Below, piece after piece: positions 27,716-36,831 of a stretch of DNA of 64,000 nt. Every line of letters begins with the position of its first letter. The first letter of the stretch is position 1. Source of the stretch: Rhodanobacter sp. Root480 (lineage in GTDB: Bacteria > Pseudomonadota > Gammaproteobacteria > Xanthomonadales > Rhodanobacteraceae); assembly GCF_001426645.1 (NCBI RefSeq), contig NZ_LMEX01000003.1:35449-99448 (forward strand), written 5' to 3'. The position numbers and the translations under genes were made by a program. Under the pieces are notes generated by a model. The model did not search any database. It was not told where the DNA came from and worked only from the letters and a program-made list of their open reading frames with translations.

Positions 27716-29203
27716 ATGGGTTTTATCGCCAAACTGGTACGTCACAAATCAATCGAACACCTGCAGGCCGAGGCCGGGCAGCGCGGCGATTTCCGTCGCG
27801 TGCTGGGGTTGTGGCAGCTCACCGCGATCGGCGTGGGTGCGATCGTCGGCGTGGGTATTTTCGTTCTCGCCGGCCAGCAGGCCGCCGCCAATGCCGGCCC
27901 TGCGGTCGTGCTTAGTTTTCTCATCGCCGGCCTGGGCAGCGCCTGCGCCGCGCTGGCCTATGCCGAGTTTTCCGGCCTGATCCCGGTTACCGGCAGCGCC
28001 TATACCTACAGCTACGCGGTGCTGGGCGAGTTGTTCGCCTGGATCATCGGCTGGGACCTGTTGATCGAATACGCGCTGATCGTAGGCGTGGTGGCGATCG
28101 GCTGGTCCGGTTATGTGCAGGCACTGATCGAGCAGCTGTTCGGCGTGCACTTGCCGGTCTGGGCGCAGGGCGCCTACGACCCGCAAAACCCGGACAGCGG
28201 CAAGGTGTTCAACGTGATCGCCGCGGCGGTCACCTTGCTGATCGCCTGGATGCTGACGGTGAAGACCGAATGGGGCGCGCGCGCAAACACCGTGATCGTG
28301 GCGATCAAGGTGATTGGCGTGGCGCTGGTGATCGGCGTGGGCGTGTTCTACGTCAACACCGACAACTGGCACCCGTTCATCCCCGCGGCGATCACCAGCG
28401 AAGGGTTGACCCAGTACGGCTGGGGCGGCGTGCTGGCCGCGTCCAGCATCGTGTTCTTCGCGGTGTTCGGCTATGACACGCTGACCACGGCGGCGGAGGA
28501 ATCGACCAACCCGCAGCGCGACCTGCCGCGCGCCGTGTTGCTGTCGCTGGCGGTGTCGATGGCGCTGTACGTGATGGTGTCGCTGGTGCTGACCGGCATG
28601 GTGCCGTACCAGCAACTGGCCGGCCCGGCGCCGGTGGATGCGGCGTTCAAGGCGCTGGGCCTGCACTGGGTGCGCGGGATCATTTCGGTGGCGGCGGTGG
28701 CCGGCATCACCAGCGTGATGTTCGCCTTCATGCTGGGCGCGGCGCGCATCTGGTTTGCGCTGGCGCGCGACGGCCTGTTGCCGAAATGGTTCGCCAGCGT
28801 GCACCCGAAGTACGGCACGCCGGCGCGCCCGACCATCATCCTGGGCGTGTTCACCGCGCTGGTGGCCGGTTCGCTGCCGATCGGCGAGGTGGCCGAGCTG
28901 GTGAATATCGGTACGCTGGCCGCGTTCATCATCATCTGCGGCTCGGTGCTGCTGTTGCGCGTGCGCAGGCCGGATCTTCCGCGCGGCTTTCGCACTCCGG
29001 CGCTGTGGCTGGTGGCTCCGGCGGGCATGCTGTTTTCGCTGTTCCTGATCATCGGCTGGCCATGGTTCAGCGATGGCCGCTTCCACCTGCTGGGCGGCCT
29101 GCCGTGGATCACCATCGAGCGCTTCATCATCTGGATGGCGCTGGGCCTGGTCATCTATTTCGGCTTCGGCATCCGGCACAGCCGGCTGGAACGCGAACCG
29201 TGA
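27716..29203 (+). CDS. APC superfamily amino acid permease (cationic amino acid transporter-like)
   Basis: 495-aa inner-membrane transporter with about 12-13 hydrophobic helices. The first helix has the APC signature GVGAIVGVGIFVLAG; FAVFGYDTLTTAAEESTNPQRDLPRA is the conserved segment of CAT/YfnA-type permeases. The substrate cannot be told. I use ATG 27716 with AAGGGG upstream, rather than the in-frame ATG at 27683. It stands alone between glpQ and a convergent diguanylate cyclase. Confidence 0.93.
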   Translation: MGFIAKLVRHKSIEHLQAEAGQRGDFRRVLGLWQLTAIGVGAIVGVGIFVLAGQQAAANAGPAVVLSFLIAGLGSACAALAYAEFSGLIPVTGSAYTYSYAVLGELFAWIIGWDLLIEYALIVGVVAIGWSGYVQALIEQLFGVHLPVWAQGAYDPQNPDSGKVFNVIAAAVTLLIAWMLTVKTEWGARANTVIVAIKVIGVALVIGVGVFYVNTDNWHPFIPAAITSEGLTQYGWGGVLAASSIVFFAVFGYDTLTTAAEESTNPQRDLPRAVLLSLAVSMALYVMVSLVLTGMVPYQQLAGPAPVDAAFKALGLHWVRGIISVAAVAGITSVMFAFMLGAARIWFALARDGLLPKWFASVHPKYGTPARPTIILGVFTALVAGSLPIGEVAELVNIGTLAAFIIICGSVLLLRVRRPDLPRGFRTPALWLVAPAGMLFSLFLIIGWPWFSDGRFHLLGGLPWITIERFIIWMALGLVIYFGFGIRHSRLEREP

Positions 29204-29243
29204 TGTGACGAGGCGCCCGGCGGCAAGGTGCCGCCGGGCGTCG

Positions 29244-30341
29244 TCAATTGACCTGTTCGGCCGCGCGGTGCCGGCTGCTGATGACCCGGTCGCGGCCTTC
29301 GCGCTTTGCCTCGCGCATCGCCTGGTCGGCGCGGGCCAGCAGGGCTTCGATGCTTTCGTGCGACAGCTGGCAGGCGGCCACGCCGACGCTGATGGTCAGC
29401 GGGCCGTCCGGCCGTTCGACCTTGCGTACGGCCTGGCGCAGCAGTTCGTCGCGCCCGCACGCCTGGGCCAGGTCGAGGCCGGGCAGCAGCAGGGCAAACT
29501 CCTCGCCGCCGATGCGCGCCAGCAGATCCGTGCCGCGTGACTGCCTGCGCAATACCCGGGACAGTGCCACCAGCGCGGCGTCGCCGGCGGCATGGCCGTG
29601 GTTGTCATTGAGCAGCTTGAAGTGGTCGGCATCCAGATAGAGCAGGCATGCCGGCCGCTGTAGCTGGTGCAGCTCGCGCAGCGCCCGTCGGGCCAGTTCA
29701 AGGAAGCGGTTGCGCAACAGCAATCCGGTGAGATCGTCGGTGTTGGCGCGCTCGCGCAACTGCTGCTCCAGTTGAAACTGCGCAAACAGCGTGCGTGCCA
29801 TGAAGGCCCGCAGCACAGTCGAAAGCATGATCGCGATGAACATGTAGACCACGTACTGCACCACCCGCGTGTGGTCGATGTCGCCGAGCAAAAGCATCGG
29901 CAGCGGGCCCAGCGCACATAGCGCCATGGCGCAGAGGAAGTCCCAGCGGGCCAGCCAGATCACCGACGAAGCCACCGGCAGCAGCAACCCCGGCATCACG
30001 CCCGAGGCGCCGTGGACATTGCCGATGCTGTTGAGGTTGATGCCGCCTTCCAGCAACAACACGCACAGCAGCGCGAGCAGGCTGAGGTGTCGCGGTTCGC
30101 TTGCGCGGCGTGCCGTCATGGCCACCAGCAGCAGCGGCAGCAGCGGCGCCAATCGCAGCGGCAACGGCAGGGCCGAGCTGCGGATGAAGGTGCTGGCGAT
30201 GGCCGCCACGGCATAAGCCAGCGTGGCCACCAGCATCAGTGCATGGATCATCGGGCCACGCTGCCGCGCCAGATAGCGAACGTATTCGCGGCGCTGGTCG
30301 GCGTCGTCGGTGTGTCGTCGGCTCTCGAACAAGGCGGCCAT
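29244..30341 (-). CDS. Membrane diguanylate cyclase (GGDEF)
   Basis: 365 aa. Six or so hydrophobic helices (residues about 30-190) are followed by a short coiled segment and a GGDEF domain with GG-E-E-F at 278-282. The I-site RGTD precedes it by five residues. It should make c-di-GMP in response to a membrane or periplasmic cue. Start at ATG 30341; the frame is open 117 nt further upstream but that part is not membrane-like. Confidence 0.9.
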   Translation of the reverse strand: MAALFESRRHTDDADQRREYVRYLARQRGPMIHALMLVATLAYAVAAIASTFIRSSALPLPLRLAPLLPLLLVAMTARRASEPRHLSLLALLCVLLLEGGINLNSIGNVHGASGVMPGLLLPVASSVIWLARWDFLCAMALCALGPLPMLLLGDIDHTRVVQYVVYMFIAIMLSTVLRAFMARTLFAQFQLEQQLRERANTDDLTGLLLRNRFLELARRALRELHQLQRPACLLYLDADHFKLLNDNHGHAAGDAALVALSRVLRRQSRGTDLLARIGGEEFALLLPGLDLAQACGRDELLRQAVRKVERPDGPLTISVGVAACQLSHESIEALLARADQAMREAKREGRDRVISSRHRAAEQVN

Positions 30342-30622
30342 GGAGGTCTCGTGGGTGAAAGCGGTGCGGGAACGGATCAACTCGCAAAGACACTGAGGGT
30401 GACTCAGCAAGATCGATGCCAAGGCCACGCCAGTGGGTGGGGCCGTGACCTTCGGCATGGGTTAAGCGCAGGGGCGCCGGTCTAGCATCGACGGGCCGTA
30501 TCTCTGTCATGACAGCTTTGCCTGCGAAACACGCTCCAGGCGAGCCGCGTGGCTACGTTTGCGCTGCGGGTGCGGCGCTGCCTGTCGGGCGCCCGATCCG
30601 ATCCCTTTCCCCGGAGAAGCTT

Positions 30623-32521
30623 TTGAAACTCACCAGCCTCACTTCAGCCCTCGCCGCCGTTGCCCTCGGGATCAGCTCCTTCGCGGCTTTCGCCGATGTG
30701 CCACCGCCGCGCGATGTGCCGTTCGAAGGGACCGTGCAGATCAACGTGGATGCCACCGACGTGGCCCATCGCATCTTCCGCGTGCACGAGGTCATCCCGG
30801 CGCAGCCCGGTCCGCTGACCCTGCTGTACCCGCAGTGGCTGCCGGGCAACCATTCGCCGACCGGGCCGATCGACAAGCTGGCCGGCCTGGTAGTGACCGC
30901 CAACGGCAAGACGCTGCCGTGGAAGCGCGACACGGTGAACGTCTACGCCTTCCACGTCGATGTGCCGGCCGGCGCCAGCAGCGTGGAGGTGGCGTTCCAG
31001 TTTCTCTCGCCGCAGGAAAGAAACCAGGGCCGCGTGGTGATGACGCCGGAAATGCTGAACCTGCAGTGGAACGCCAGCTCGCTGTACCCGGCCGGCTACG
31101 CCACCAAGGGGATCACCGCCAAGGCCAGCGTGAAATTCCCCGCCGGCTGGCAGTTCGGCAGTGCGCTGGAAGTGGCGTCGCGCGACGGCGACACCGTGCA
31201 CTTCAAGCCGATCAGCTACGACAACCTGGTCGATTCGCCGATCTACGCGGGCAAATATTTCAAGCGCGTGGATCTCGACCCGGGCGCCAAGGTGCCGGTG
31301 CATCTCAACATCGTGGCCGATGCGCCGAAGTATCTGGAGATCACGCCGGAGCAGCTGAAAGTGCACCGCAACCTGGTGCAGCAGATGTACAAGCTGTACG
31401 GCGCGCGCCACTACAACCACTACGATTTCCTGTTCTCGCTGAGCGACAAGATGAGCGGCAACGGCCTGGAGCATCACCGCTCCAGCGAGAACGGCGTGGG
31501 CACCGGCTACTTCACCGAGTGGGACAAGAACGTACTGGACCGCGACCTGCTGCCGCACGAATTCAACCACTCGTGGGACGGCAAATACCGCCGCGGCGCC
31601 GACCTCACCACGCCCAGCTTCAACGTGCCGATGGAGGATTCGCTGCTGTGGGTGTACGAAGGCCAGACCCAGTTCTGGGGCTTCGTGATGGCGGCGCGCT
31701 CGGGCCTGTGGAGCGAAGCGCAGACGCGCGACGCGCTGGCCGAGGTGGCGGCGCGCTATGACCGCGGCCGCCCGGGCCTGGCCAGCTGGCGCAACCTGCA
31801 GGACACCACCAACGACCCGATCATCGCCCAGCGCGCGCCGCTGCCGTACCGCAACTACCAGGCCAGCGAGGACTACTACTCCGGCGGCCAGATGATCTGG
31901 CTGGACGTGGACGCCAAGCTGCGCGACCTCAGCCGCGGCAAGCACTCCATCGACGATTTCGCCAAGGCCTTCTTCGGCATGAACGACGGCGACTGGGGCG
32001 TCAACACCTACGTGTTCGAGGACGTGGTCAAGACCCTCAACGACATCCAGCCGTATGACTGGAACAGCTACCTGCGCACGCGGCTGGATGGCCACGGCCC
32101 GCTGATCGGTGGCGTCGAGGGGCACGGCTGGAAGCTGGTCTACGACGACAAACCGTCCGACATGGTGAAGGCCGCCGAGGCACGCCGGCATTCCGCCGAC
32201 CTCACCTATTCGATCGGCCTGTCGATCGGCAAGGGCGGCGCCATCGGCGACGTGCTGTGGGACAGCCCCGCGTTCAAGGCCGGCATTTCCCCCGGCATGA
32301 TCGTGGTGGCGGTCAACAACCATGAGTACGACGCCGACGCGCTGAAGGACGCGATCACCGCCGCGGCGAAGGACAAGAACCAGCCGGTGGAATTGCTGGT
32401 GAAAAACTTCGACGAGTACAAGACCGTGCGCATCGACTACCACGGCGGCCTGAAGTACCCGCACCTGGTGCGCGACGACAGCAAGCCGGACACGCTGGGC
32501 AAGCTGCTCAAGGCACGCTGA
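30623..32521 (+). CDS. M61 family metallopeptidase (glycyl aminopeptidase-like) with PDZ domain
   Basis: 632-aa exported zinc peptidase. The zinc motif is HEFNH at 312-316, in the M61 context LLPHEFNHSWDGKYRR; the downstream Glu ligand is likely in WVYEGQTQFWG. A C-terminal PDZ domain covers about 520-610 (KAGISPGMIVVAVN). The likely start is TTG 30623 behind CCGGAGA: it yields a clean signal peptide (MKLTSLTSALAAVALGISSF). The open frame begins at 30509, but that upstream part has no signal sequence. Followed by a structured repeat. Confidence 0.9.
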   Translation: MKLTSLTSALAAVALGISSFAAFADVPPPRDVPFEGTVQINVDATDVAHRIFRVHEVIPAQPGPLTLLYPQWLPGNHSPTGPIDKLAGLVVTANGKTLPWKRDTVNVYAFHVDVPAGASSVEVAFQFLSPQERNQGRVVMTPEMLNLQWNASSLYPAGYATKGITAKASVKFPAGWQFGSALEVASRDGDTVHFKPISYDNLVDSPIYAGKYFKRVDLDPGAKVPVHLNIVADAPKYLEITPEQLKVHRNLVQQMYKLYGARHYNHYDFLFSLSDKMSGNGLEHHRSSENGVGTGYFTEWDKNVLDRDLLPHEFNHSWDGKYRRGADLTTPSFNVPMEDSLLWVYEGQTQFWGFVMAARSGLWSEAQTRDALAEVAARYDRGRPGLASWRNLQDTTNDPIIAQRAPLPYRNYQASEDYYSGGQMIWLDVDAKLRDLSRGKHSIDDFAKAFFGMNDGDWGVNTYVFEDVVKTLNDIQPYDWNSYLRTRLDGHGPLIGGVEGHGWKLVYDDKPSDMVKAAEARRHSADLTYSIGLSIGKGGAIGDVLWDSPAFKAGISPGMIVVAVNNHEYDADALKDAITAAAKDKNQPVELLVKNFDEYKTVRIDYHGGLKYPHLVRDDSKPDTLGKLLKAR

Positions 32522-32532
32522 CTGATGCCTTT

Positions 32533-32653
32533 CCTTCCCCCGCTTGCGGGGGAAGGTGCCCGGAGGGCGGATGAGGGCGCTTTTCGCCGTGCAAAAGCGA
32601 AATCAAGAGGCCCCCATCCGCCTTCGGCACCTTCCCCCGTAAACGGGGGAAGG
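32533..32653. repeat. Three-hairpin repeat element between convergent genes
   Basis: Two GC-rich hairpins (32533-32541 with 32548-32556, CCTTCCCCC/GGGGGAAGG; and 32630-32639 with 32644-32653) flank a longer imperfect stem joining 32557-32576 to 32611-32630. The element can fold as a cruciform. It lies between the ends of the M61 gene and the SDR gene and may terminate transcription from both. It resembles dispersed CCTTCCCC-type elements of Xanthomonadaceae; no second copy is in this window. Confidence 0.7.
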
Positions 32654-32682
32654 GAAAGCTGGGGCCTCCCGCGCTGCGGTTG

Positions 32683-33429
32683 TTACACCGACAGCGTGCG
32701 CCCACCATCCACGCGCAACACCTGTCCGGTTACGAACGGCGCATCGCGCAACAGCCACAGCACCGCGCTGGCCACGTCCTCGGGCGTGCCGGCGCGCTGC
32801 ATGGGCGTGCGTGCCAGCATGGCCTGTTGATCGTCATAAGGCTTGCCGTCGCTCGGCCACATGACGGCGCCGGGTGCCACGCCGTTGACGCGTACCAGCG
32901 GTGCCAGATCCAGTGCCAGCGAACGCGTCATCGCCGCCAGCGCGGCCTTGGCCATGCAGTACAAGGGGTGGTTCGCCAGCGGCCGCTCGGCATAGATGTC
33001 CAGCAGATTCACGATGCCGCCGCGCGCCTCGCGCAGCGCGGGCACGGCCGCCTGGCTGAGGAAGAATGGCGCCTGCGCGTTGGAGGCAAACAGCTCGTTC
33101 CATTGCGTCGGCGTGGCCTCGCCCACGGGAGTGGGGTAGAACGCGGAAGCGTTGTTGACCAGCGCATCGAGCCGGCCGTAATGCGCCAGCAACGACTCGA
33201 CCAGCGCGGGCAGCGCGGCGGTATCGGCGAGCTCGCCCTGCAGCAGCAAGGTGCTGCCTGCGCGTTGCCGTTCCAGCGTGTCGGCCAGCGCGGTGGCCTC
33301 GGCGGCGGAGTGGCGATAGTGCAGCGCCACGTCGTAGCCGGCCGCATGCAGCGTGTGCGCGATCACCGCACCCACGCGGCGGGCGGCGCCGGTGATCAGG
33401 ACGACGGGACGTTCAGTGGGTGACTTCAT
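32683..33429 (-). CDS. folM: Pteridine reductase-like short-chain dehydrogenase
   Basis: 248-aa SDR. It has TGAARRVG at 13-20, the TGxxxRxG variant characteristic of pteridine reductases, and Asp144 where classical SDRs have Ser, with Tyr157-x3-Lys161 thirteen residues later, as in PTR1. NNASAF and the C-terminal VTGQVLRVDGG complete the fold. Predicted to reduce dihydrobiopterin or dihydromonapterin with NADPH. The exact pterin substrate is inferred. Confidence 0.85.
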   Translation of the reverse strand: MKSPTERPVVLITGAARRVGAVIAHTLHAAGYDVALHYRHSAAEATALADTLERQRAGSTLLLQGELADTAALPALVESLLAHYGRLDALVNNASAFYPTPVGEATPTQWNELFASNAQAPFFLSQAAVPALREARGGIVNLLDIYAERPLANHPLYCMAKAALAAMTRSLALDLAPLVRVNGVAPGAVMWPSDGKPYDDQQAMLARTPMQRAGTPEDVASAVLWLLRDAPFVTGQVLRVDGGRTLSV

Positions 33430-33506
33430 GCATCGGTTCCACGACGATTCGACCCACAGCTTGCCGCAAAGCCCGGCGGGGCGTCACCGCCACGCTGCGG
33501 CCACGC

Positions 33507-34337
33507 TCATTCCGGCGTGGGCTTGCGCGGTTTCCGGCTGACCGTCTTGTGCGCCGCGCCGGCCGCCTTGCTTGCGCTGCCCACGACGTTGCGCGCCGTT
33601 TTGGCCGCCTTGCGCGCGGTGCCCGCCACCTTGCGTGCGGCGCCGACGACGGACTTCTCCCCGCTGCTGCGCGACGGTTTCGCTTTCGGCTTGGCCGGCG
33701 CGGCGCCATCACCAGCGCCTTCGTCGGCGTCACCTTCGACGGCGATCTCGCTCTCGAACATCTCGATCGCCGTTTGCGCCACTTGTCCCGTGTCGTAGTA
33801 CGCATACGCGCCCACGCCCAGTGCACCGATCACCGGCAGCCAGCGCGAGAGGCCCTTGTTCAAGGTGCGCTGGGTGATCTTGACGCCCACCTGGCGCGCC
33901 ACCCGCTGCGCCACGCTGTGCGACATGCGGCGGAATACCAGCCGGTCGCCCATGCGCACCACCAGGTCGCGGAACGCCTGCGCCGCAGTGTGCCGGAACA
34001 GGCACCACAACATCTGCTCGCGCCCCAGCGTGGCGTGCCGGCCGTAGGCGGCGGCGATGTCGCTGACCATCTGGCCCTGGATTTTCCAGATCGCCACCAA
34101 CTCCGGCAACAAGGTCAGCCAGCCCAGCGGGCCGGGCGGCAAGGCCAGTGAACCGGCCGCCAGCGCCGCGCGCTGGGCCGCGCGGGTGGCGAGCTTGCGC
34201 GCCTCGCTGTCCGGGTCGGTGCTGTGGCCGATGCGGCTCGCCGGTACCTGGCTGACGAAGTCCAGCACGGCCTGCGCGATGCGGCCGTGGTCGGTGGGCA
34301 TGAGGGTGGCGGGAACGTTTTCGCTGCGACTTGGCAT
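33507..34337 (-). CDS. EcsC-like protein with lysine/alanine-rich tail
   Basis: 276 aa. The central region (LPPGPLGWLTLLPELVAIW, then QMVSDIAAAYG) resembles EcsC-family proteins and has moderately hydrophobic helices at about 70-90 and 165-185. The last 55 residues are a basic Lys/Ala/Arg tail with repeats such as ARKVAGTARKAAKTARN, like histone H1-type tails and probably nucleic acid or membrane-surface binding. ATG 34337 has GGAG upstream. Function unknown. Confidence 0.75.
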   Translation of the reverse strand: MPSRSENVPATLMPTDHGRIAQAVLDFVSQVPASRIGHSTDPDSEARKLATRAAQRAALAAGSLALPPGPLGWLTLLPELVAIWKIQGQMVSDIAAAYGRHATLGREQMLWCLFRHTAAQAFRDLVVRMGDRLVFRRMSHSVAQRVARQVGVKITQRTLNKGLSRWLPVIGALGVGAYAYYDTGQVAQTAIEMFESEIAVEGDADEGAGDGAAPAKPKAKPSRSSGEKSVVGAARKVAGTARKAAKTARNVVGSASKAAGAAHKTVSRKPRKPTPE

Positions 34338-34426
34338 GCGGACTCCGTGGCGGCGTGCCGGTGTGGACGCACTCACTCGCCAGTGTAGGCACGCGACGTG
34401 AAGCGCGGGTGGCGCCACGGGCTCGC

Positions 34427-34492
34427 AGGAGCGACTTCAGTCGCGATGCTTCTGGTTCATCGACGAAAGGCATCGCGACTGAAGTCGCTCCT
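34427..34492. repeat. REP-like inverted repeat (GTAGGAGC family)
   Basis: Arms 34427-34449 and 34470-34492 (AGGAGCGACTTCAGTCGCG core) are perfectly complementary over 23 nt around a 20-nt loop. It belongs to the same family as 3212-3345 and 54226-54317. It lies between the EcsC-like gene and the TonB receptor, both transcribed away from it, so it does not act as a terminator for either. Confidence 0.85.
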
Positions 34493-34556
34493 ACAAAAAG
34501 CAGGGCTTCCCAGCGGCCCGTGACTTGCGGCAGGGGGCGCTTGCGATCGAATAGAT

Positions 34557-34573
34557 ATGTTATAACATAACAA
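34557..34573. promoter_or_regulatory. Zur box upstream of the TonB-dependent receptor
   Basis: ATGTTATAACATAACAA matches the gammaproteobacterial Zur operator core ATGTTATAnTATAACAT at all but two positions. It begins 46 nt before the receptor ATG and overlaps the AT-rich promoter region (-10-like TAACAT; possible -35 TTGCGA at 34541). Zinc-loaded Zur would repress here. Confidence 0.8.
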
Positions 34574-34602
34574 TAAATCTCCCCGCCCCACTGGAATCCC
34601 TG

Positions 34603-36738
34603 ATGAACCCTTCCCTGCTCGCCGCGAGCCTTGCCGTCGCGCTGGCCGTGCCGTCCACCCGCGCCCTTGCGGCCGATGCGCCAGCGGCAACCGCGCTGCC
34701 CCAGGAGAGCAATGCGCAGAATCTCAGCGTCATCGACGTGTCGGCCGCGCTGGACCAGGCGCGCAACGCGCTGTCGCCCGACACCGGCAGCAGCCAGTAC
34801 GTGATCGACCACAAGGCCATCGCGCAACTGCCGCTGGGCGCGTCCACGCCGATGAACCAGGTGCTGCTGCAGGCGCCCGGCGTGGTGCAGGATTCCTACG
34901 GCGGCCTGCATGTGCGCGGCGATCACGCCAACCTGCAATACCGCATCAACGGTGTGATCATCCCCGAGTCGATCTCCGGCTTCGGCCAGACCCTGGACAC
35001 GCGCACGATCCAGACCGTGAAGCTGCTCGACGGGGCGCTGCCGGCACAGTACGGCCTGCGCACGGCGGCCGTGGTCGACATCACCACCCGCAGCGGCCAT
35101 GACCTTGGCAACGGCGGCAGCGTGGGCATCACCGGCGGCTCGTTCGGCACGCTCAATCCGAACGCCTCGATCTGGGGCAACGCCGATCGCTGGAGCTGGT
35201 TTTTTACCGGCAACTACATGGAAAACGACGCCGGCATCGAAAACCCCACCGCCAGCCGCAAGCCCGTCCACGACCACACCAACCAGGCGCGCGGCTTCGG
35301 CGACATCAGCTACCTGATCAACGACACCACCCGCCTCAGCTTCCTGTTCGGCGTCAGCAACAACCGCTTCGAAATCCCCAACAACCCGAACCAGCAACCG
35401 GAGTTCGGCTACCTCGATACGGTGGATTTCAATTCGGCCGATCTGAACGAGCGTCAGCGCGAAAACACCCGTTTCGGCGTGCTGGCCCTGCAAGGCAAGG
35501 TGGGCGCGACGAACTACCAGGTGTCGCTGGGCCAGCGCTACACCAGCGTGGCCTACAGTCCGGACCGGATCGGCGAACTGATGTTCAACGGCGTCGCCTC
35601 CGACGTCGGCCGCAGCAATCGCGCCAGCACGCTGCAGGCGGATTTCGCGATGCCGATGGGCAGCAGCCACACCTTGCGCTACGGCCTTTACGGCAGCTTC
35701 GAGCGCGCCGCCAGCGGCAACGATGCGTGGGTGTTTCCCGCCGATGCCGACGGCAACCAGGCCAGCACCACGCCGCTCAACATCCTCGACAACAGCCGCC
35801 TCATTGCCAAAACCTGGTCCGCCTACGTGCAGGACGAATGGAGCCTCGGCGAAGACTGGACGCTTAACTACGGCCTGCGCGGCGACAAGTACCAGCTGAC
35901 CCGCACCGAGAGCCAGTTGAGCCCGCGCCTGGGCCTGGTGTGGCAGGCCAGCGACAGCACCGTGGTGCATGCCGGCTACTCGCGCTATTTCACGCCGCCG
36001 GCCACCGAGATGATCGCCAGCAGCAACATCGCCAAGTTCGACGGCACCACCAACGCGGTGGCCGACAGCGGCAACAACACGCCGCTGGCCGAGCGCTCGG
36101 ACTATTTCGATGCCGGCATCCAGCAAACCATCGGCACGGCCTGGACCATTGGTGTGGACGCGTACTACCGCAAGGTGCAGCGGCTGCAGGATGAAGGACA
36201 GTTTGGCTCGGCGCTGGTCTATTCCACCTTCAACCTGGCCGACGGCCGCGTGAAGGGTGTGGAATTCACCGCCAATTACGCGCAGGGACCGCTGTCGGCG
36301 TACTTCAACGCCTCGCTGGGCAAGGCCATCGGCAAGCGCATCATCACCAGCCAGTACAACTTCGATCCGGCTGACCTGGCCTACATCGACAACCACTGGA
36401 CCCTGCTGGATCACGACCAGAAGCTGACTTCGTCCGGCGGCATCCACTACGCGTTGAACGATCGCACCAAGGTCGGCGCCGACTACCTGTTCGGCAGCGG
36501 CCTGCGCAAGGACGGCGACGTGCCCAACGGTGCCTCGCTGCCGGCGTATTTCCAGCTGAACCTCAACGTCGCGCATGACTTCATGCTGGGTGACAGCGGC
36601 AAGTTGCACACGCAACTGGCGCTGCTCAACGCGCTCGACCGCAGTTACGCGCTGCGCGATGGCAGTGGCATCGGTGTCGGCGCCCCGCAGTTCGCCCCGC
36701 GCCGTGGCGTCTACCTCAGCGTGCAGAAGGATTTTTGA
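34603..36738 (+). CDS. TonB-dependent outer membrane receptor, probable zinc uptake
   Basis: 711 aa. Signal peptide (residues 1-23, ends ALA-ADA), plug domain (about 55-165, with LLQAPGVVQ and LHVRGDHANLQYRINGV), then a 22-strand-type barrel ending in the C-terminal aromatic VQKDF. Outer membrane receptors of this kind import a ligand with TonB energy. No His-rich loop like ZnuD is obvious, so the zinc role rests on the Zur box at 34557. A CTGGAATCCCTG segment lies before the ATG; no strong ribosome site is visible. Confidence 0.9.
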   Translation: MNPSLLAASLAVALAVPSTRALAADAPAATALPQESNAQNLSVIDVSAALDQARNALSPDTGSSQYVIDHKAIAQLPLGASTPMNQVLLQAPGVVQDSYGGLHVRGDHANLQYRINGVIIPESISGFGQTLDTRTIQTVKLLDGALPAQYGLRTAAVVDITTRSGHDLGNGGSVGITGGSFGTLNPNASIWGNADRWSWFFTGNYMENDAGIENPTASRKPVHDHTNQARGFGDISYLINDTTRLSFLFGVSNNRFEIPNNPNQQPEFGYLDTVDFNSADLNERQRENTRFGVLALQGKVGATNYQVSLGQRYTSVAYSPDRIGELMFNGVASDVGRSNRASTLQADFAMPMGSSHTLRYGLYGSFERAASGNDAWVFPADADGNQASTTPLNILDNSRLIAKTWSAYVQDEWSLGEDWTLNYGLRGDKYQLTRTESQLSPRLGLVWQASDSTVVHAGYSRYFTPPATEMIASSNIAKFDGTTNAVADSGNNTPLAERSDYFDAGIQQTIGTAWTIGVDAYYRKVQRLQDEGQFGSALVYSTFNLADGRVKGVEFTANYAQGPLSAYFNASLGKAIGKRIITSQYNFDPADLAYIDNHWTLLDHDQKLTSSGGIHYALNDRTKVGADYLFGSGLRKDGDVPNGASLPAYFQLNLNVAHDFMLGDSGKLHTQLALLNALDRSYALRDGSGIGVGAPQFAPRRGVYLSVQKDF

Positions 36739-36744
36739 GGAGCT

Positions 36745-36772
36745 GGGAACAGGGAATGGGGAATCGGGAATG
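36745..36772. repeat. Short heptamer array
   Basis: Four 7-nt units (GGGAACA, GGGAATG, GGGAATC, GGGAATG) immediately after the receptor stop codon. A similar period-7 array, with a different motif, fills the loop at 3237-3313. Confidence 0.6.
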
Positions 36773-36831
36773 GCAGGAGCGGTGGGCCGTATCCACTATG
36801 CTTGCGGCGCTATCACCACCCGTCAAAGCCG

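Noticed and set aside
33730-36615. 961-aa open frame on the minus strand
   Set aside because: Shadow of the TonB receptor and EcsC-like genes; Val/Ala/Gly/His-biased sequence typical of antisense frames in high-GC DNA.
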